Assembly: GCA_013399895.1 (NCBI GenBank) | Contig: VXBA01001784.1 | Coordinates: 946,568-1,010,567 of the forward strand | Direction of reading: 5' to 3' | DNA: 64,000 bases | Source: Serilophus lunatus | Taxonomy: Eukaryota; Chordata; Aves; Passeriformes; Eurylaimidae | Shown: positions 37,081 through 50,340 of the stretch, one piece after another | Layout of the letters: every line of letters starts with the position of its first letter | Position numbering within the stretch: position 1 is the first letter of the stretch | Notes under the pieces: model-generated | Told to the model about the DNA's origin: nothing | What the model saw: only the letters and a program-made list of their open reading frames with translations | Database searches by the model: none | Made by a program: the position numbers and the translations under genes

Positions 37081-40000
37081 GCCAGAAAAGTGAACTTCCT
37101 TTCTAGGAATCATTAAGGTGGCGATTAGGTCCACCAGTATTTATATCATCAAAAGCATGTGCCACAGGGTTATCCCCATCCCTACACCCTCACATTCCTT
37201 TCATGTATATCTGCTTAACAAGGCAGAAACATTTAAAGGGTGCCCAGGTTCATCCTAGACTTTTGGCTGCTACTGAATCAAAGTCAAGCAGAGGCTTTCT
37301 ATTTCAGGATCTTTTAATTTTCAAGTGGTGGTGCTAGATTGTTGATAGTTATTTTTTGCCGATACCATTTTTTCAAGTGTAATCATTGTTTAATTAGTCT
37401 CTAAGTGAGAGATGTAGTTGAAATCTGCCTATTCTGGAGAGAAGAAAAATGATATCATTCCATTTAAGAGGCTGTTAACTCGTTGGTTAACCAGCACAGT
37501 CCCAAGCAAAACATGACCACAGCCTATATGTTCATATTGGCCACAGCTTGTGTTATCATCAGAGTATGGGAAAAAAATGTTTCATATTGACCCTTGTGCA
37601 AAAGTCAGTGGTTAAGTTGCAGGCGGCTTCAAAATGCAGTTATTCCCTACATAAAAAATGTACAGCAGAAAATAGCAGCTTAACCATGTGAAGAAATAAA
37701 GCCAGAAGAGAGAGTATATTTTCAGTAGCAATTTAGTGCATGATTGATCTTACTGATAGCAGTAGTGTAGTGTTCACAGCTGAGTAAGCCCACCAGCAAC
37801 AACTTGCTTGTAATGTGTATGTGTTGGAAGAATGCAAAGAAAGTAAAATAAGTTTTAAGTAAAATTTACATTTGTATTAAAAAATCAACATATTGGAGTT
37901 TAGCATGCTTAATTCCTGTTCCAAAACTCCTGTTTATGTGTTTGTTTTGCCATTTCCTCTGACTCTCTTCTGTGTCTGTCTTGATATCTCTAGTATATCT
38001 GTTTTTTTCTAAGATTAACACCTGAAAGGCAAACCCAGCATTTTCAGATGCAATTGACTTTGTCCACGTATGTCCATTTTCTTATTAAATTCCTTGTAAT
38101 GCTTCCTACTCTCCCACCAACCTCTCTGATAAGGCAGCTGATAAAGTCATGCAGCGTTTTTACCCGTGATTGTCCCAAAGCAGTTTCCCACTGGCTGGGT
38201 TATGCGGACAAGGAACCATTTAGAGGGGCACAGGCAAAAGAAAAGCATGGGTGGTGTGAAGGACTGGTTACCCCTGTGCAGACACAGTGGCTCTGCAGCA
38301 GAGCCAGCTCTGAAGGGTGGTGTTGATTTAAAGTCGTGGGATGTGGGCTGAGTACCCGGGGCATGAGTTTGCTCTGGTCATGCTTTGTGGTTGAGTTACA
38401 ACTTGATGTTTGTGAGCAAAAGCTGCTTTTCGCTGATGATGCAAAGGGAAGCTTGTAAAGCTGAAGACTTTTACCCTGTGGAAATTTGAATATGAAAGTT
38501 GTCAAAACCACCTGGCAGGGGGTGAAAGAGATTTAGATTTCCCTTCGTGCCCTGACCTCTCTTTAACAGTAACTGCGCTTTCATATGCACATCTGAGCAG
38601 CCACGGTAAGGTAATCCTAAGGATGGTGTTCACAAAGGCTCTGACAGAAGTGGGGAAGTCTTGATGGATGCCTTCTCTTTTCCAGCTCTCCCTTCAGTGC
38701 TTCCCTTTATAATGAGGGTGCTCAGAGTAGCTGGCATGCTTCAGCGTTGTAAAATCAGCACCTTTATACTGGTTTATCCTTTTTCCAGAGCACAGCTTTT
38801 TTCCCTCCCAAGACAAAGCAGTGGCTCTTACCTTCCTTTCCATCCCCTGCGAAGAGTCGATTTGAAAACATTTCTGGTAATAGCACTGAGTCTTGCACTG
38901 AGGCAACAGTGATCCACAGTTACGGCTGGCAGTGACCCTTTCTCTCAAACTCCTTGTGCTGCTCTGGCAGTTCTGTGCTTCTTGGCTACAGACCTTCAGA
39001 AATAAGCTCACTGAGCTAAATATCAGGTCCTAGCTGTTGCCACCTGTGTTCACAAACCTTAATATGGTCTGGCAGGTTGATGTCTACAAAACCTGGCTTT
39101 TCTTCTGGTGTATCAGTACTCCTCTGTGGCTGAATATATGCTGGTGATTATAACTGACTCCCTTATTGGGCTTCTATGCCACTGTGAGTATCTCTTTCTG
39201 TAGCCCTTTAAGATGCTTGTTGCTGTCAGCTGATTATAGATTGGCTTATAGTAGAGTTGGTTTATCCCCAAACCCAGGGAGTAGGATGGTGAAGCAAAGG
39301 CGCAGCACGTCTTCCCTTCTGCTGGGAGTGCGCACGTTGTTCAGGTGTTTGGCCCAAGTCTGGAGCACCTAAAAAGAAAGAGGTTGTACTACCTGGTCTG
39401 TCTTCGTGGGGTTTGGCAGAGGTAAGACTGAGCTCTCTTAAGCAACTGATTGGTAAGAACCTGATGTGCAACTGGGATATGGCAGGCAACAAGGACAGAA
39501 AGTGTTTGGGTTACTGGATTAAAGACATGCTTGAGCTTGATCTTTATTTGTACATATAAAAAATTCAAATGCTGGAATATTGATGACATACCTTGGAGCA
39601 CAGACTGGACCCAGTGTTATCTAGATCCAGACAGCCTTAACTTTGAAACAACCTTGTGCATTTTCCCCATTTGGTTATATCCAGATATTGTTTATCTTCC
39701 TAAATTTAGTTTTGATCTGTTTTGTCCAGCCAGGACTGTGTTGTTGTTGAGTTGGAGTTTTTTTGAATGCCTGCAGTAGTTATGCCAGGATCTCTAGATT
39801 AATAACACTGCTTGAGTATTTGCATAAGGGCTTTATGTATTTCCGCTCCACTTGGGCAGGTGTGGGTATCTAGCTTTTGAGCATATAGTAGACTATCACT
39901 GTGGGTCATAAATTGTTGTAGTAGGCTGTACACAAACTGCCTTAAGATTTGCGTTCTCTGAACTGATAAATAAAATGAGTGATTATGTTCTGAGTGAATT

Positions 40001-41639
40001 CAAGCTTTCTATCTTACTGGTATTCCTTGAGGAAGAGCAGACCTGGTGTTGCATGTTGGATTTTGAATGCATGGTGTGTGAAGCTAATCGCATTTCGTAA
40101 GAACTTACTACTCCACAGCCATTTATTGTGAGGTGTTACCTTGTGGCCTGGAAACAGCAGGTTGTTTCTGCCTAGTTAGCCCAGTGGCAGCAGTTCTTCA
40201 AGACAGCGCTCTCAGGTCAAAAGTCCACGGTTTGCACAATGGGCTTTAGACTGTTGTCAGTTCTTTTTGTGGTATTTTCTCTGCCTTTTACCCATTCATG
40301 ACTACTGCATCATTTTTGCTCTGGGAAGAAGAAAGTGAGTTATTTCCTTTAGGAGATATCTTTCTGTGTGTAAAAAAAGTGTCTCTCAATATTTCTGTTT
40401 CCTGCTGCTACACTTCCATCACTGGATCAGCTTCTGTTTTGTTATACAGCCTCTGCTCTCTGATGTGCCAAACAGGGCAGTGGTGAGCTGTACAGACTGT
40501 TACAGGGCATGTTCATCTATGTCTGTTCTGGTGTATAAAGTAGACTCAGAGCTGCAGCGTCTTGCTGACAGGCTGGGGGAGTGGTGGTTGTGTGTCACAA
40601 CAGTAGGGTGATCTGCTGCATGCTACTTCCATCAGTAATTTTTTCTAGTATCTATAACATCTCTGAGATAGTGTACTTGCTATTAAAGAGGTGTTTGTAG
40701 TACTCTGAGTTAGTCTTCTGAAACATGAATACCTCACCTGGGATGGGCAACCAATCTCCTGTTCTAGATAGTGAAAAGAGAGCAGCTCCAGGGGCTGGTG
40801 CTGCCTTTCTCACGTGGTTTACATCCATGTCACTGTAGCAGGTGGAATAAACTGGGATTTGGGGAAGCCCGTCTCTTTCAACTCAGAATGCTGACTTACA
40901 GTGCCTGGCTGAACTTAGGTGTCAGGAGGCCCGTTCTAAATGTCTCATTCCAGGAATGGATCCTGAATGAAGTTCCAGAACTTAACAATTTTTTCTCTAA
41001 TCAGATTATTTTAGTGTATAAGCTGTGGATATTGTGGTTGTAATTGTGTTTTATTTTGAGGCAATTTTAAGTACCTTCCTCTTTAGCCTAGTTGTGTCTA
41101 CATGAGTTTACCCTGTTCAGTGGAGCTTTTCTTAGAGAAGCACATCTTGGACATGTGGAGAAAATGAACAGAAGGAGATTTCTGAAACGTCTGTTGTGAA
41201 GGGAAAGAAGAGCATTTTCTGTGAAGAATGTAGCAAAAATTAACAGACATAAAGCAAATTACTGTCTGCAATGTTGAGCTTTTGGGAGGTTTCAAAAGAC
41301 CAAAGGAGCTCATGGAAAACAAATCATTCTACTAATGTAGGACACAGTCCGTGAAAGTTACTAGTTTTTGGAAACTTTTTGTAATCATGTCAAACTTCTT
41401 ACTAAACCATCTGGACTTTTTTCCTGTGCTGGCTAGGTTAGTATGTGTAGCCTTTTTATTTGGCATGAATAGCACAGGGGCTGAAACAAAAGACTCCAGA
41501 GACGGCCAAGGAGACCTTTTCCAAAGATCAATTCTATTAAGAGGTCGTGTGAGGCAGAGTTTTGTTCCAGTTTGGGAAATTGCAGAATCTCAAGGAACTG
41601 ATGTGGCAAGTAGTGAAGGAGCAAGAAACAGTCATGCTA

Positions 41640-41710
41640 AATTAGGTGCAGGTGCAAGGAGATAGCTGGACTTGCCCAGAGTCATTCAGTGAGTCGTGTA
41701 TGTCTCTGCC
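41640..41710 (-). mobile_element. Weak MIR/CORE-SINE-like fragment, reverse orientation
   Basis: GGACTTGCCCAGAGTCATTC followed by AGTGAGT resembles the reversed CORE segment GTGACTTGCCCAAGGTCACACAGCTAGT. Only about 70 bases align, so chance similarity cannot be excluded. Confidence 0.35.
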
Positions 41711-44700
41711 TTTCAACAACACTAACGAAAGAACTTTAAAAACTTGGTTATCTAATTAAGATAACAAGCCATTCAGGGAAAGATCTTTCCTATCTGCAGG
41801 ATTTTATTGGATCAAATAAGTTGTATGACTTTGTTTGCTGTAGTCTACCTTGCTTGAAAGCTACAGCTTGTGGAAAAAGATGGAAGAAGTGGTTTGGAGT
41901 AAGCTCCAAATGGCAAAATTCAAATCCAGATCTCTTGCACCTCTGAAATTACAGGAGTCTGGGCACATGTCTGATCAAGGTGTTTGGCTTATTGGGAAGT
42001 GCGTCTTTCTTTTTCCTGCAGTGTTGTTGCCTTGTTCAAGATTCATCTTTCTTTGAAATGGCTGGTCTCTCTCCTGCAGTTGTCAGATATCAGGGTAAGA
42101 ATACTGGAGGGAAGCTGTTGTGTCTTGAGCTTGTATGGATCAAAGATGTGTGTGTATGTGTTCTTTTCTCCTGAGATTTCGTGTCACACAGCATGGGAGC
42201 AGGGAAGAGGTACTGCTTGGGGATGAGAGAGGCAGCAGGTATCAATATGCCCAAATATATATTGACAAATGCATTCAGAGTCCCTGTCAGAATAGAGCCT
42301 TCTTCCTGAAATAGAGGGGACCTGTCTGCTGCTGACTTAAGAGGTGTTTATGAGCAAATAAATCTTTATTGTCTTTCCATCTGCTAATGGGGATGTGCTA
42401 AATCAGTAGAAGGAAGTAGGAGGGAGGCACAGGTCCCTACCTGCCAGTGACAGGGTTTTGCCAAGTTCTTTTTCTCTTCAAAAAGCTGCCATCAGAACCG
42501 TTTTTCTTACCACTTCTAAAAGGTGGTTGAAGTACCTGGAAAGAGCACATCTGTGTTGCTAGACTGAGTCAAAATATGATCTACGTAGAATATTTTTATA
42601 GAAATAATCCTAGTGTGGTCCTAGACATCATTGGATAGGCAGACACACTTGCCAAGGAAGCTTTTCCCTTGTTTGTGCTGTGGTTTGTGGTCTGCTAATT
42701 AGGTCAATTGGTTTATTTGAACTGTACAAAGATTGGTTGGAAGTGCATGCTTATGAAAGAAGTCATGGCCATCTCCTTGCAACAAGGTGGCAGTTCTGGA
42801 CAAAAGTATTTTTCTTTCTTGATTCCTGGTGGTATTTTACAATGCAACAAGATGCATGCTGGTTCCATTTGTAGAAACCTGTCTTACTTCTAATAAATGT
42901 CAGAAGTCTGGTGTAGAAAACTAGAAATTAAGATATTCACAAGTTTGCAACTATTTGTGAATGGAATGTGGATCATTGCTTTCAGTCAGAGAGAGACTGG
43001 ATATTTCATTTATAAAAGATGATTCCAATTAAATGTTTCTTGCTTTGCTTTTCCTTTAATATTGGAAAATGCAGAGCCTGTTCTGTAAAGGTTCCCCATT
43101 TGTACTTCAGCACTTATGTATCTATAGTTTTTCCTTCTTCGTAGATCTTCACCACTAATTATAAATCCTTGGGATCACCAGTGTCTGATTCTACCTGCAG
43201 TTAAGAATTTATCTGTATTATTCTGGAACGTATTCTTTTTCCCCAAGACTTGAACTGGCCACGGCATCATTAGATTAGATGGAAAAAGAAAACTTGCACT
43301 CATTTCTTAGGTCTGTATTGAGGATCAGGGGCTGTGATTTGGCTACATTCTCTCATTCATTTTTTACCCCTACATCTAAAACAAAAATTGGTGCATTATT
43401 GCTGACAGGCAAATTTATTTCCTTGGCAATCCACAAGGTTCCTTCCTCCCACCACCAGTTGTTCAAAAATTATCTTGTTGTTAAGGATGTTCATGCTGTT
43501 AAAGACGTTTATGTTCTATATATGGTCCTTCACTGTGTTCCTGCTTTCCCATGATCTCTAGGGACCAGTATTGTCTGATTCGAGATCCATTACTTAGAAC
43601 ATTCTCCAGACTTGCTCAAGAGGGAAAGTGCTGTGCCCAGTGGTTAGGGTTTATAGGGTTGGTACTTTGCTGTCAGTGCAAATGTTTGAAAGTTCTTCTG
43701 TTCATATTTTATTATTTGAGTCTAAAAACACATAAAGAATTTTTCTGATGCTAATTAGAAGCATATTACATGGTTTTAGACCAAGGCAACTGATGCAAGG
43801 TTTTTAAAATCGAAAATTTTAGAAATTGTTTTTGGTTGTTTTCAGGAAAAAAATTGGATTAAAAGGAACTGTTTTTTTCCTTTTTTTCTCCTTATCTTAT
43901 AACTTTGACAATAGATATTTAAGGAGTTTTTGTAAGAAAAAAATATAATTTTGTTGCAAAAGATTAATCTATTGTGATCACTAGGCAGACATTTGTACAG
44001 AAAAAATGTTATACCCTGAGATAATCTGCTTTGAAATGCTGGGAAGGAACTTACCTTGTTCTACATCTTCTAGAAAGCAAGGTTGTTTCATGCCTCTTAA
44101 CTTGTTTTCATGGTCATTAATTTAACCTTAATTCTTTATTTTCTGTTGGTACCTTGAAGATGGATTTTAAGGAACCACTTTGATACATTAAAAAAACCCA
44201 CCAAATTTTGTACTATTGGCTGTAGATTGCAGGTATGCTGTTAAATAAAAATGCATGGTAATTTTTTTGCTTTTTGGCTCATTTGGTTTTCTGATTCCAG
44301 TGATGCCAAATGCAGAAGTTAACATAAGTTTAAAGTTTTTGTCACCCCATAGCCCTTGATGAATTTGAATTTGTATTCAAACTGTACCATATATTGTTGT
44401 TTCAAATTAATTTCTGATACACACATTTTTCTAGGCCATCCATTTCAATCTCTTCTGTGTTACTGAGGCTTCTGCCCTGAGTGAAGTGACCGTGACACAA
44501 TCCATCCATTGGGGTTGGGGGTGGGAGGGAGCCTGGACTCCTTGTGCAATGAAAGAGAATTTAGTGAGAGGTTCCGATTTCTCTCCAGATACTTGTTACA
44601 AAAAACTGTTAATTGGACTGAATATGCTTGCAAACAATCGTGGGGATAGTAACAAAGCGCTGTCAGAGTGGATGGACAATGCCTTGTTCTGAGCTTCAAG

Positions 44701-47700
44701 ATAAATGACAGTCCCGTGCTCATTATGTGTTTCTCCATGGTTAAGGTTGCAACTACTTTCCCATTGTATTTTATTTCATCAGGTTATTTGTTTTGTTGTA
44801 TGAGAAAACTTGGATTCGAAGATGTCTTTTGTCAGCTAACTTTGTTTATAATAAAGCTTTTCTTGTGCGTTTCCAGTGCTAATTGAGGTCCATCAGTGGC
44901 TATATGATTTAATGGCCTTAATAGGAATCTATGAGCACAAACAAAACAATGCTATAAATGACAGCATGTACAGAGAAATGTAATTCTGTTTCTGTGGAGA
45001 GGTAAAGAGCAAAATTACTGAGCTGTATTATATTGCATACCCTGCAGGTCATCTGAAGAACTGGGATTTCAGTAGAATAATGTCATATAAACAGAGTAAA
45101 GTACAAATATCAGTGACTTCTTTGTTTCCTTTGTGTGGCCATAACCAGTGCTGCTGTGGTTGGAGAGTTACAGTGGCTTGCTGTGCTTCTGCATGCTCAC
45201 ACACAGGTATACTGGCAGTAATTTAGTTGAGCATGTTTGGTGGTAAATACTGCAAAATAATTGAAGGTAAGTTGTTTTTCAACTATTCACCTCCCTGTGA
45301 TTCTGGTAACCAAGGTAACTTGCCCAATGACATTCTATGGAGATGCCTTGCTTTTATTGGGACAACCTCATTTTATTTCATTGTTAAGTAGGTGGCAACC
45401 GTGCAGAAATTTTTACATGAAAATGATGAGAACTGCTAAGCAATTTCTGGCCTTGCTGAGGCATGTGGAATATTGTTTTCAAACACGCTATATTTTAGTG
45501 TGGATTATAAAATCAATCTTTTTTTCCTTTTGCTAGAAGACAAGTTTTAAATTTAAAAAAGAAATACAGCAAGCAGTTGCAGACATATGCCAGTAAAGAT
45601 TGCAGTTGAATAGGTGTGATTTCCCATCTTGTCTCTCTTGACCTTGTTAGCTAGAAAATCTAGGATGTCATCTCAGACTAATTGTGCTGCTGGAGTGTAT
45701 GCTTTATAACAGGCTGAGGGATGTCTTTTGATATACACAGGGATTTAATTATCAATATATCTCTTGACAGCATTTCAAGAATGGTAAGAGAACAGAACTA
45801 GTGTGCTATTTTTAAGCTATCATTGACATCTTCAAACTCCACAGGATGTTGACAATGCATAATATTGTATAAAATTCCATGGTGAGATATTAAGAGCTAC
45901 TGTTAAGATTCAGAATTAAAATAAAAAATTGTAGAAGGAAGGAAAGAAGCTGTGGATGGCAGGTTATTTCTTGAAATAATGTGTCAAGAAATGTGTATTT
46001 TATTGCTGCTCTTTGCATCCTCCTGGTGCCTTATATACAGAACTGCCTACTTCATCTTCTGTGCTACCCCTTCTCAAAGGAAAACCCATGCCTGGTGCAA
46101 AGATCAGTTGCTGATGCTGGTAAGCTTCTAACCCATGTGCTGTTTCCTGTTCTGCACTTGGAATTTATGGAAAAGGAAGTCAGTTAGTTGCTCTAATGGG
46201 AAGCATGCAGAGAGTCTCAGTGTGGGGTGGATGCAACCAAACATCTGAAGAGCAGAGCAGCTCTGGCTGCTGTCAGGAATCAGCTCCAAAGCGCAGGAGG
46301 TTCACAGGAGGTGAGCAGGGTTTTCTTTAGCAAAACAATGAAACAGCACCTTATCTTGGAAGAGATTGCAAGTTTTTATCTTGGGTTTGTATTTGTAGTA
46401 GGAAGAAGTGAAATTTTGTATCGATGATGTTACAAATTCGTGTTTGGAATACTTGGGATGGGAGAGTAGGGAAGAACCAAGTTTAGAAGAACAACTGCAG
46501 AATAAGCTAGGGCATATCTAGCTACACATGCAAAACCAGAACCTAGGATTTGAAAGCAAAATAATTACAATTGCACTCACTTAAGTGCTCTTACCTTTTT
46601 GGTATAGTGTAATGCCACACATGCAGTCCTTGAAACAAAGTGCAATAAACCTGCCTTTTTTCTTTTGTTCCAATAATGTTGTAAACCATTTAGGATTAAC
46701 ATTTGTAATCTGGTGCTACTTCCTGGGTCGAAGTGTCACTGTGTAAAGTGTTTGTGTGTGTTTTTTCTGTCATTCCTCATTACTTAGGTGCAAGCAGCAC
46801 TCCTGCAATGCAGCTCTGCCTTGCTCATGCTGCCTTGGTGTGGACAAGAAGATCCTCTGCTTCAGTTGCAAATATTTCAGTTTTAAACCACAAAAACATA
46901 ACTTTTTTTTCTTGATGAAGCGGTTTGATATGGTAATAATCAAAATATGGTGTGAGGTATAAAAAGAAGTATAATAGAGGTATACAAACTTTCTCGTTCT
47001 TGGCATGAAAATATGACTCTCTGGAAACACCTTCTGTGTCAAATGATGGATATGTTCCTGTGATTTATGTAAGTGATTGTCAGGACGTTTTGTGGCTCGT
47101 CCAATTTTAGCAGTCAAGTGCTCTTTCCCTGTCACTTACGACATACTTGATGAATTTTCATGATTAGCTCTTGTGCTTTGTAATTGTCAAAACTTTGCAA
47201 TGGTATTCCTTGGAAATATGGAGAAGGGGGGAGTCAGCTCTGCCTCCCAGTTTTTCTGTACAGCCACTCACCTTTTTTTCAGTTGTCTTTTATTTATGCT
47301 ATCCAGTAGCCTTTTGGAAAGCCCTCAGTTAGCTTTGGTTAACTCTCAAGATGCATGCTTTGTTTGTCTGTTCTTTAGCAAACAGCTCTGCTGTTCTTGG
47401 CTTGGGTGCAGGAATACCTCAGTGCAGGAATATATTAGTTGTATTTAACAGAATGGTTTTTGTAGTAAGGCACAGTGCTGCTCTGAATGTGACTCTTTTC
47501 CATTCCATGTTTTATCCCTTACATTTCCTAGAGAAATACTGATAAAAGTGTGGGTATTTTTCTTCTACACTCAACCTTTTCAGATGCCCTTGATCTCTGT
47601 TTTGTCAGTGTGCAACTGATTGCCTTGCTGTTCCCATCATTAGTTTGGACACTCCAGAGACCTGTCAAGTATGTCCTTCCTGTCACCAGAGAGATGGAGT

Positions 47701-49899
47701 TGTTTATGATGCCTTTTATAAATCTTTGTATCTGTGATTCTGTGATTTCTGGCTTGGTGACAGGTGAGGCCCCTAATGGCCAACCTCCGAGGAAGGACCC
47801 CACCATTACAGGCAGCAAGGCCAGCACCTCCCTGCTGCTTTCTGTGCCCCTGTCACTTATCTGTCTGCCCTGGCCAGCGATAATTGCAGTTCTGGAAACT
47901 GAGAAGGAAGGGAAAATGCAAAGAAGCCTCATGGCCCTGCTTTGGGTCTCCTACACTCTAGGGAAAGGCAAAGAGGGCACCACAGGGTTCTAGGACTGGC
48001 TCTGGGGTCACTCTAGCTGAAGGACAAGTGGCTGTGCCTGTGCTTGATGGGCACCTGTGGTTTCACCCCTCTGGTGGGTGCTGGGCCCCAGCTTGTGCAG
48101 GCAGTGCAAAGGGTGCTCCTGCCCCTGCTCTGAGGTCTACGTGCCTGTTCTTTAAACTGAGAGTACAGGATTGCTCCCTGAAAGGGAGAGGGACCAGGGT
48201 AACTCGCTGTGTCCCCAGGGCTGGCCAAGTGTGCCAGCTGAGTGCCCTGACCTTCCCCAGCCCTGGGACTGCGGGGTGGTTCATGCCCTTGTGCCAGGCT
48301 CAGCTCGTCCCAGAGCCCCTGAGGGCAGCAGCTTTAGAGATGGATCCCTGTCTGATATTTGAGGGTGTTTGAGGGGAGAAGGTATACACTGCACCCTATA
48401 AATCTCTGAGGATGTATCTTATGAGTCGTTTTCCCTTCTACCTTCCATTTCAAACCTTTGTGTGAACTTGGATCCTCCCACTAATTTGCCTGAAGGAAAC
48501 GCAAGTCTGCTGTTCTTGAATCTCATTATTGACATCTTCTGGAATCAGGGGCTGTGGATGCTGGGAGGAGGGTGCCACACCAGCAGCATAGCTTCCATCA
48601 GGAGTGCTGTGGAAGTGAGACCAGGCAGTCAATGCTGCTGTCATCACATGTTTGACCTGGGCTTTTCTCAGTGCCAGGGACATCAAGGAATTATTGATGG
48701 TAGCAGTGAGTGCAGTGTTGCTTGTTGCTAAAAAAGTGGGATGGTTTTTTCATCTTTTTAGTTTTTTTGCTTTTTATTTTCCTGGGTAAAGTTTTGGAAT
48801 TGAGACCTTTGTCCTTGAAAAGTCTCCACAAAAAATAAAGTCTCTGTGGAAAGAGAAACTGGTGTATGTTCTTTCTGAATTACTTACATAAATAACTAGA
48901 AAACTCATTTTCTTGTCTCTTTAAAATATCACAGGTCAGTATATCTGATGAGGTGCAGTATTCCAGGCTTTCCCCCGGGCCATGCAAAGGCCAGTGTGTA
49001 GTTACACCAGTCTGTTTGCAAGAAAGTTGTGATGAAACCTATTAGAACCTTTTATGAATGTAAGAAGATATTTTTTCTACTTGGCTCTCTATTACTTCTC
49101 TCTGTCTGCAACATTTAGCCTGCTTCTCTGTGTCTTCCTCACCAAAACCCACTTGATTTTATATCTTGGAAATGTATACCCACCAGACCCCATATCTCAT
49201 GATGAAGTTGCTTGCTTTGTGAAGAAGGGGCACTAAAATGTTTTTAAAACTTGGTAAATGAATACCCAGCACGACTGTTACTAGATGAGTGCTGTTCAAA
49301 GGCTTTGACATTTTTACTGTTGGTTTAAGTGGGAATGAATTTGTGCCAGAGGATTTTCCTTCTGAAAATCCGACCCATATGACATTATAGGAGATGTTAA
49401 CATAAAAGGGAAGAACAGTGGGGAGTATTTTAAAAGAATGCAAAGCAAGTAGCAGTGAACAATAACTGAAAGCTTTCTAAAATCCCATAAACCGAACTTT
49501 GGTTGTGATGTGCCTTACTGCAGATGCCATTTTAAAAGCTGTCATTTCAGCAAAGGAAGGAGGAAAACCCTTTTCCTGTAGGTGAGTTAAGCATCAGAAT
49601 AGATGTTGTTTGAATAGAGCTTGAAATGAAAAAAATAAAATCAATATTGAAGATACTTTCTGATTTTTCTGTTTAAAGGTTTGGCTGCGTTAATAAAGTG
49701 GTCTTGACAGCTGTGCAGCAGTCAGTAGATACCCACTGACATGTACACCAGTGCACTGCATCAAAGCCTCTCTGTTTTTCCCTGCCCATGAGCCCTTCCA
49801 AGGCCGGGAGGTGAGGACAGGCTGCCTGATGCTGGCATCTGTCACCTTGGCATTTAGACAGGTCACTTGCAGCAAGGAGACTTCAAAGGGAGATTTCTG

Positions 49900-50260
49900 G
49901 TTGCCTCTGCATTCCTGAATAATTCCTGGAAAGCCCAGTTCCCCGGCAATTGATCACAGAGCTGCTATCAAGCAAATTCCTAGATGACACCCTGGTGTCG
50001 GGTTCCAGCCTGTGTCTCCTCTTTCCGCCCCTGCACGAAGGTGTTCGGGGCTGTGCCTGTGTGGGCACGCTGAGCTCCATCTGCAGCCGGTCCCTCCTGG
50101 CCGGGGGGAAGGGGTGACCGTGGCTCTCATGTGGTTTGTTGCTAACACGGGGCTGACAGCAATATTGATGAGCAGCGGTTGTGTTGTGCTGGAATAGCTG
50201 AGACTGGTAATATTTATGGCTGCGTTAAACCTCACAGCCTGAATGCTCTCCATCCTGCAT
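49900..50260. promoter_or_regulatory. Candidate regulatory element with a CpG cluster
   Basis: Within an AT-rich intron, roughly 50000-50125 holds about ten CpGs (GTGTCGGG, TTTCCGCCCC, CACGAAGG, TTCGGGG, GGCACGCTG, AGCCGGTCC, GGCCGGGG, GACCGTGG). It is flanked by homeodomain-like AT-rich blocks (GGCAATTGATCACAG near 49945; GGTAATATTTATGGCTGCG near 50206). An enhancer or a small orphan CpG island is possible. Conservation was not tested. Confidence 0.35.
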
Positions 50261-50303
50261 TTCCACCTGCTTCAGATGTGTTTCCAGCAGCTTCCAGATT
50301 TCC

Positions 50304-50340
50304 AGTGTGTTAGTGTGTGTGTACCTGTGTGTGTGTGCAG
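50304..50340. repeat. Imperfect TG dinucleotide repeat
   Basis: Two (TG)n tracts separated by TACC. It is a short microsatellite. Confidence 0.85.

Larger units (their letters stand above)
35816..49899. other. Intronic sequence, no gene seen
   Basis: Apart from the SINE-like remnants at 36.2 and 41.6 kb and the A/C-rich tract at 37041-37080, this is unique intron. 38800-48700 is largely AT-rich. 47760-48340 is GC-rich but CpG-poor and yields overlapping chance frames (for example 48013-48372 on both strands) without family resemblance. Confidence 0.55.

Noticed and set aside
40165..40240. tRNA- or SINE-like words (TAGTTAGCCCAGTGGCAG)
   Set aside because: No convincing B box at the right distance and no cloverleaf pairing could be made by eye.
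47726..47755. Possible CR1 tail (ATCTGTGATTCTGTGATT) on the plus strand
   Set aside because: The upstream sequence does not show the CR1 3' UTR order, so the similarity is limited to a short repeat of TGATTCTG words.
47760..48372. GC-rich stretch with overlapping open frames, considered as a possible exon cluster
   Set aside because: It is CpG-poor, has frames on both strands without family resemblance, and shows no convincing acceptor-donor pair.
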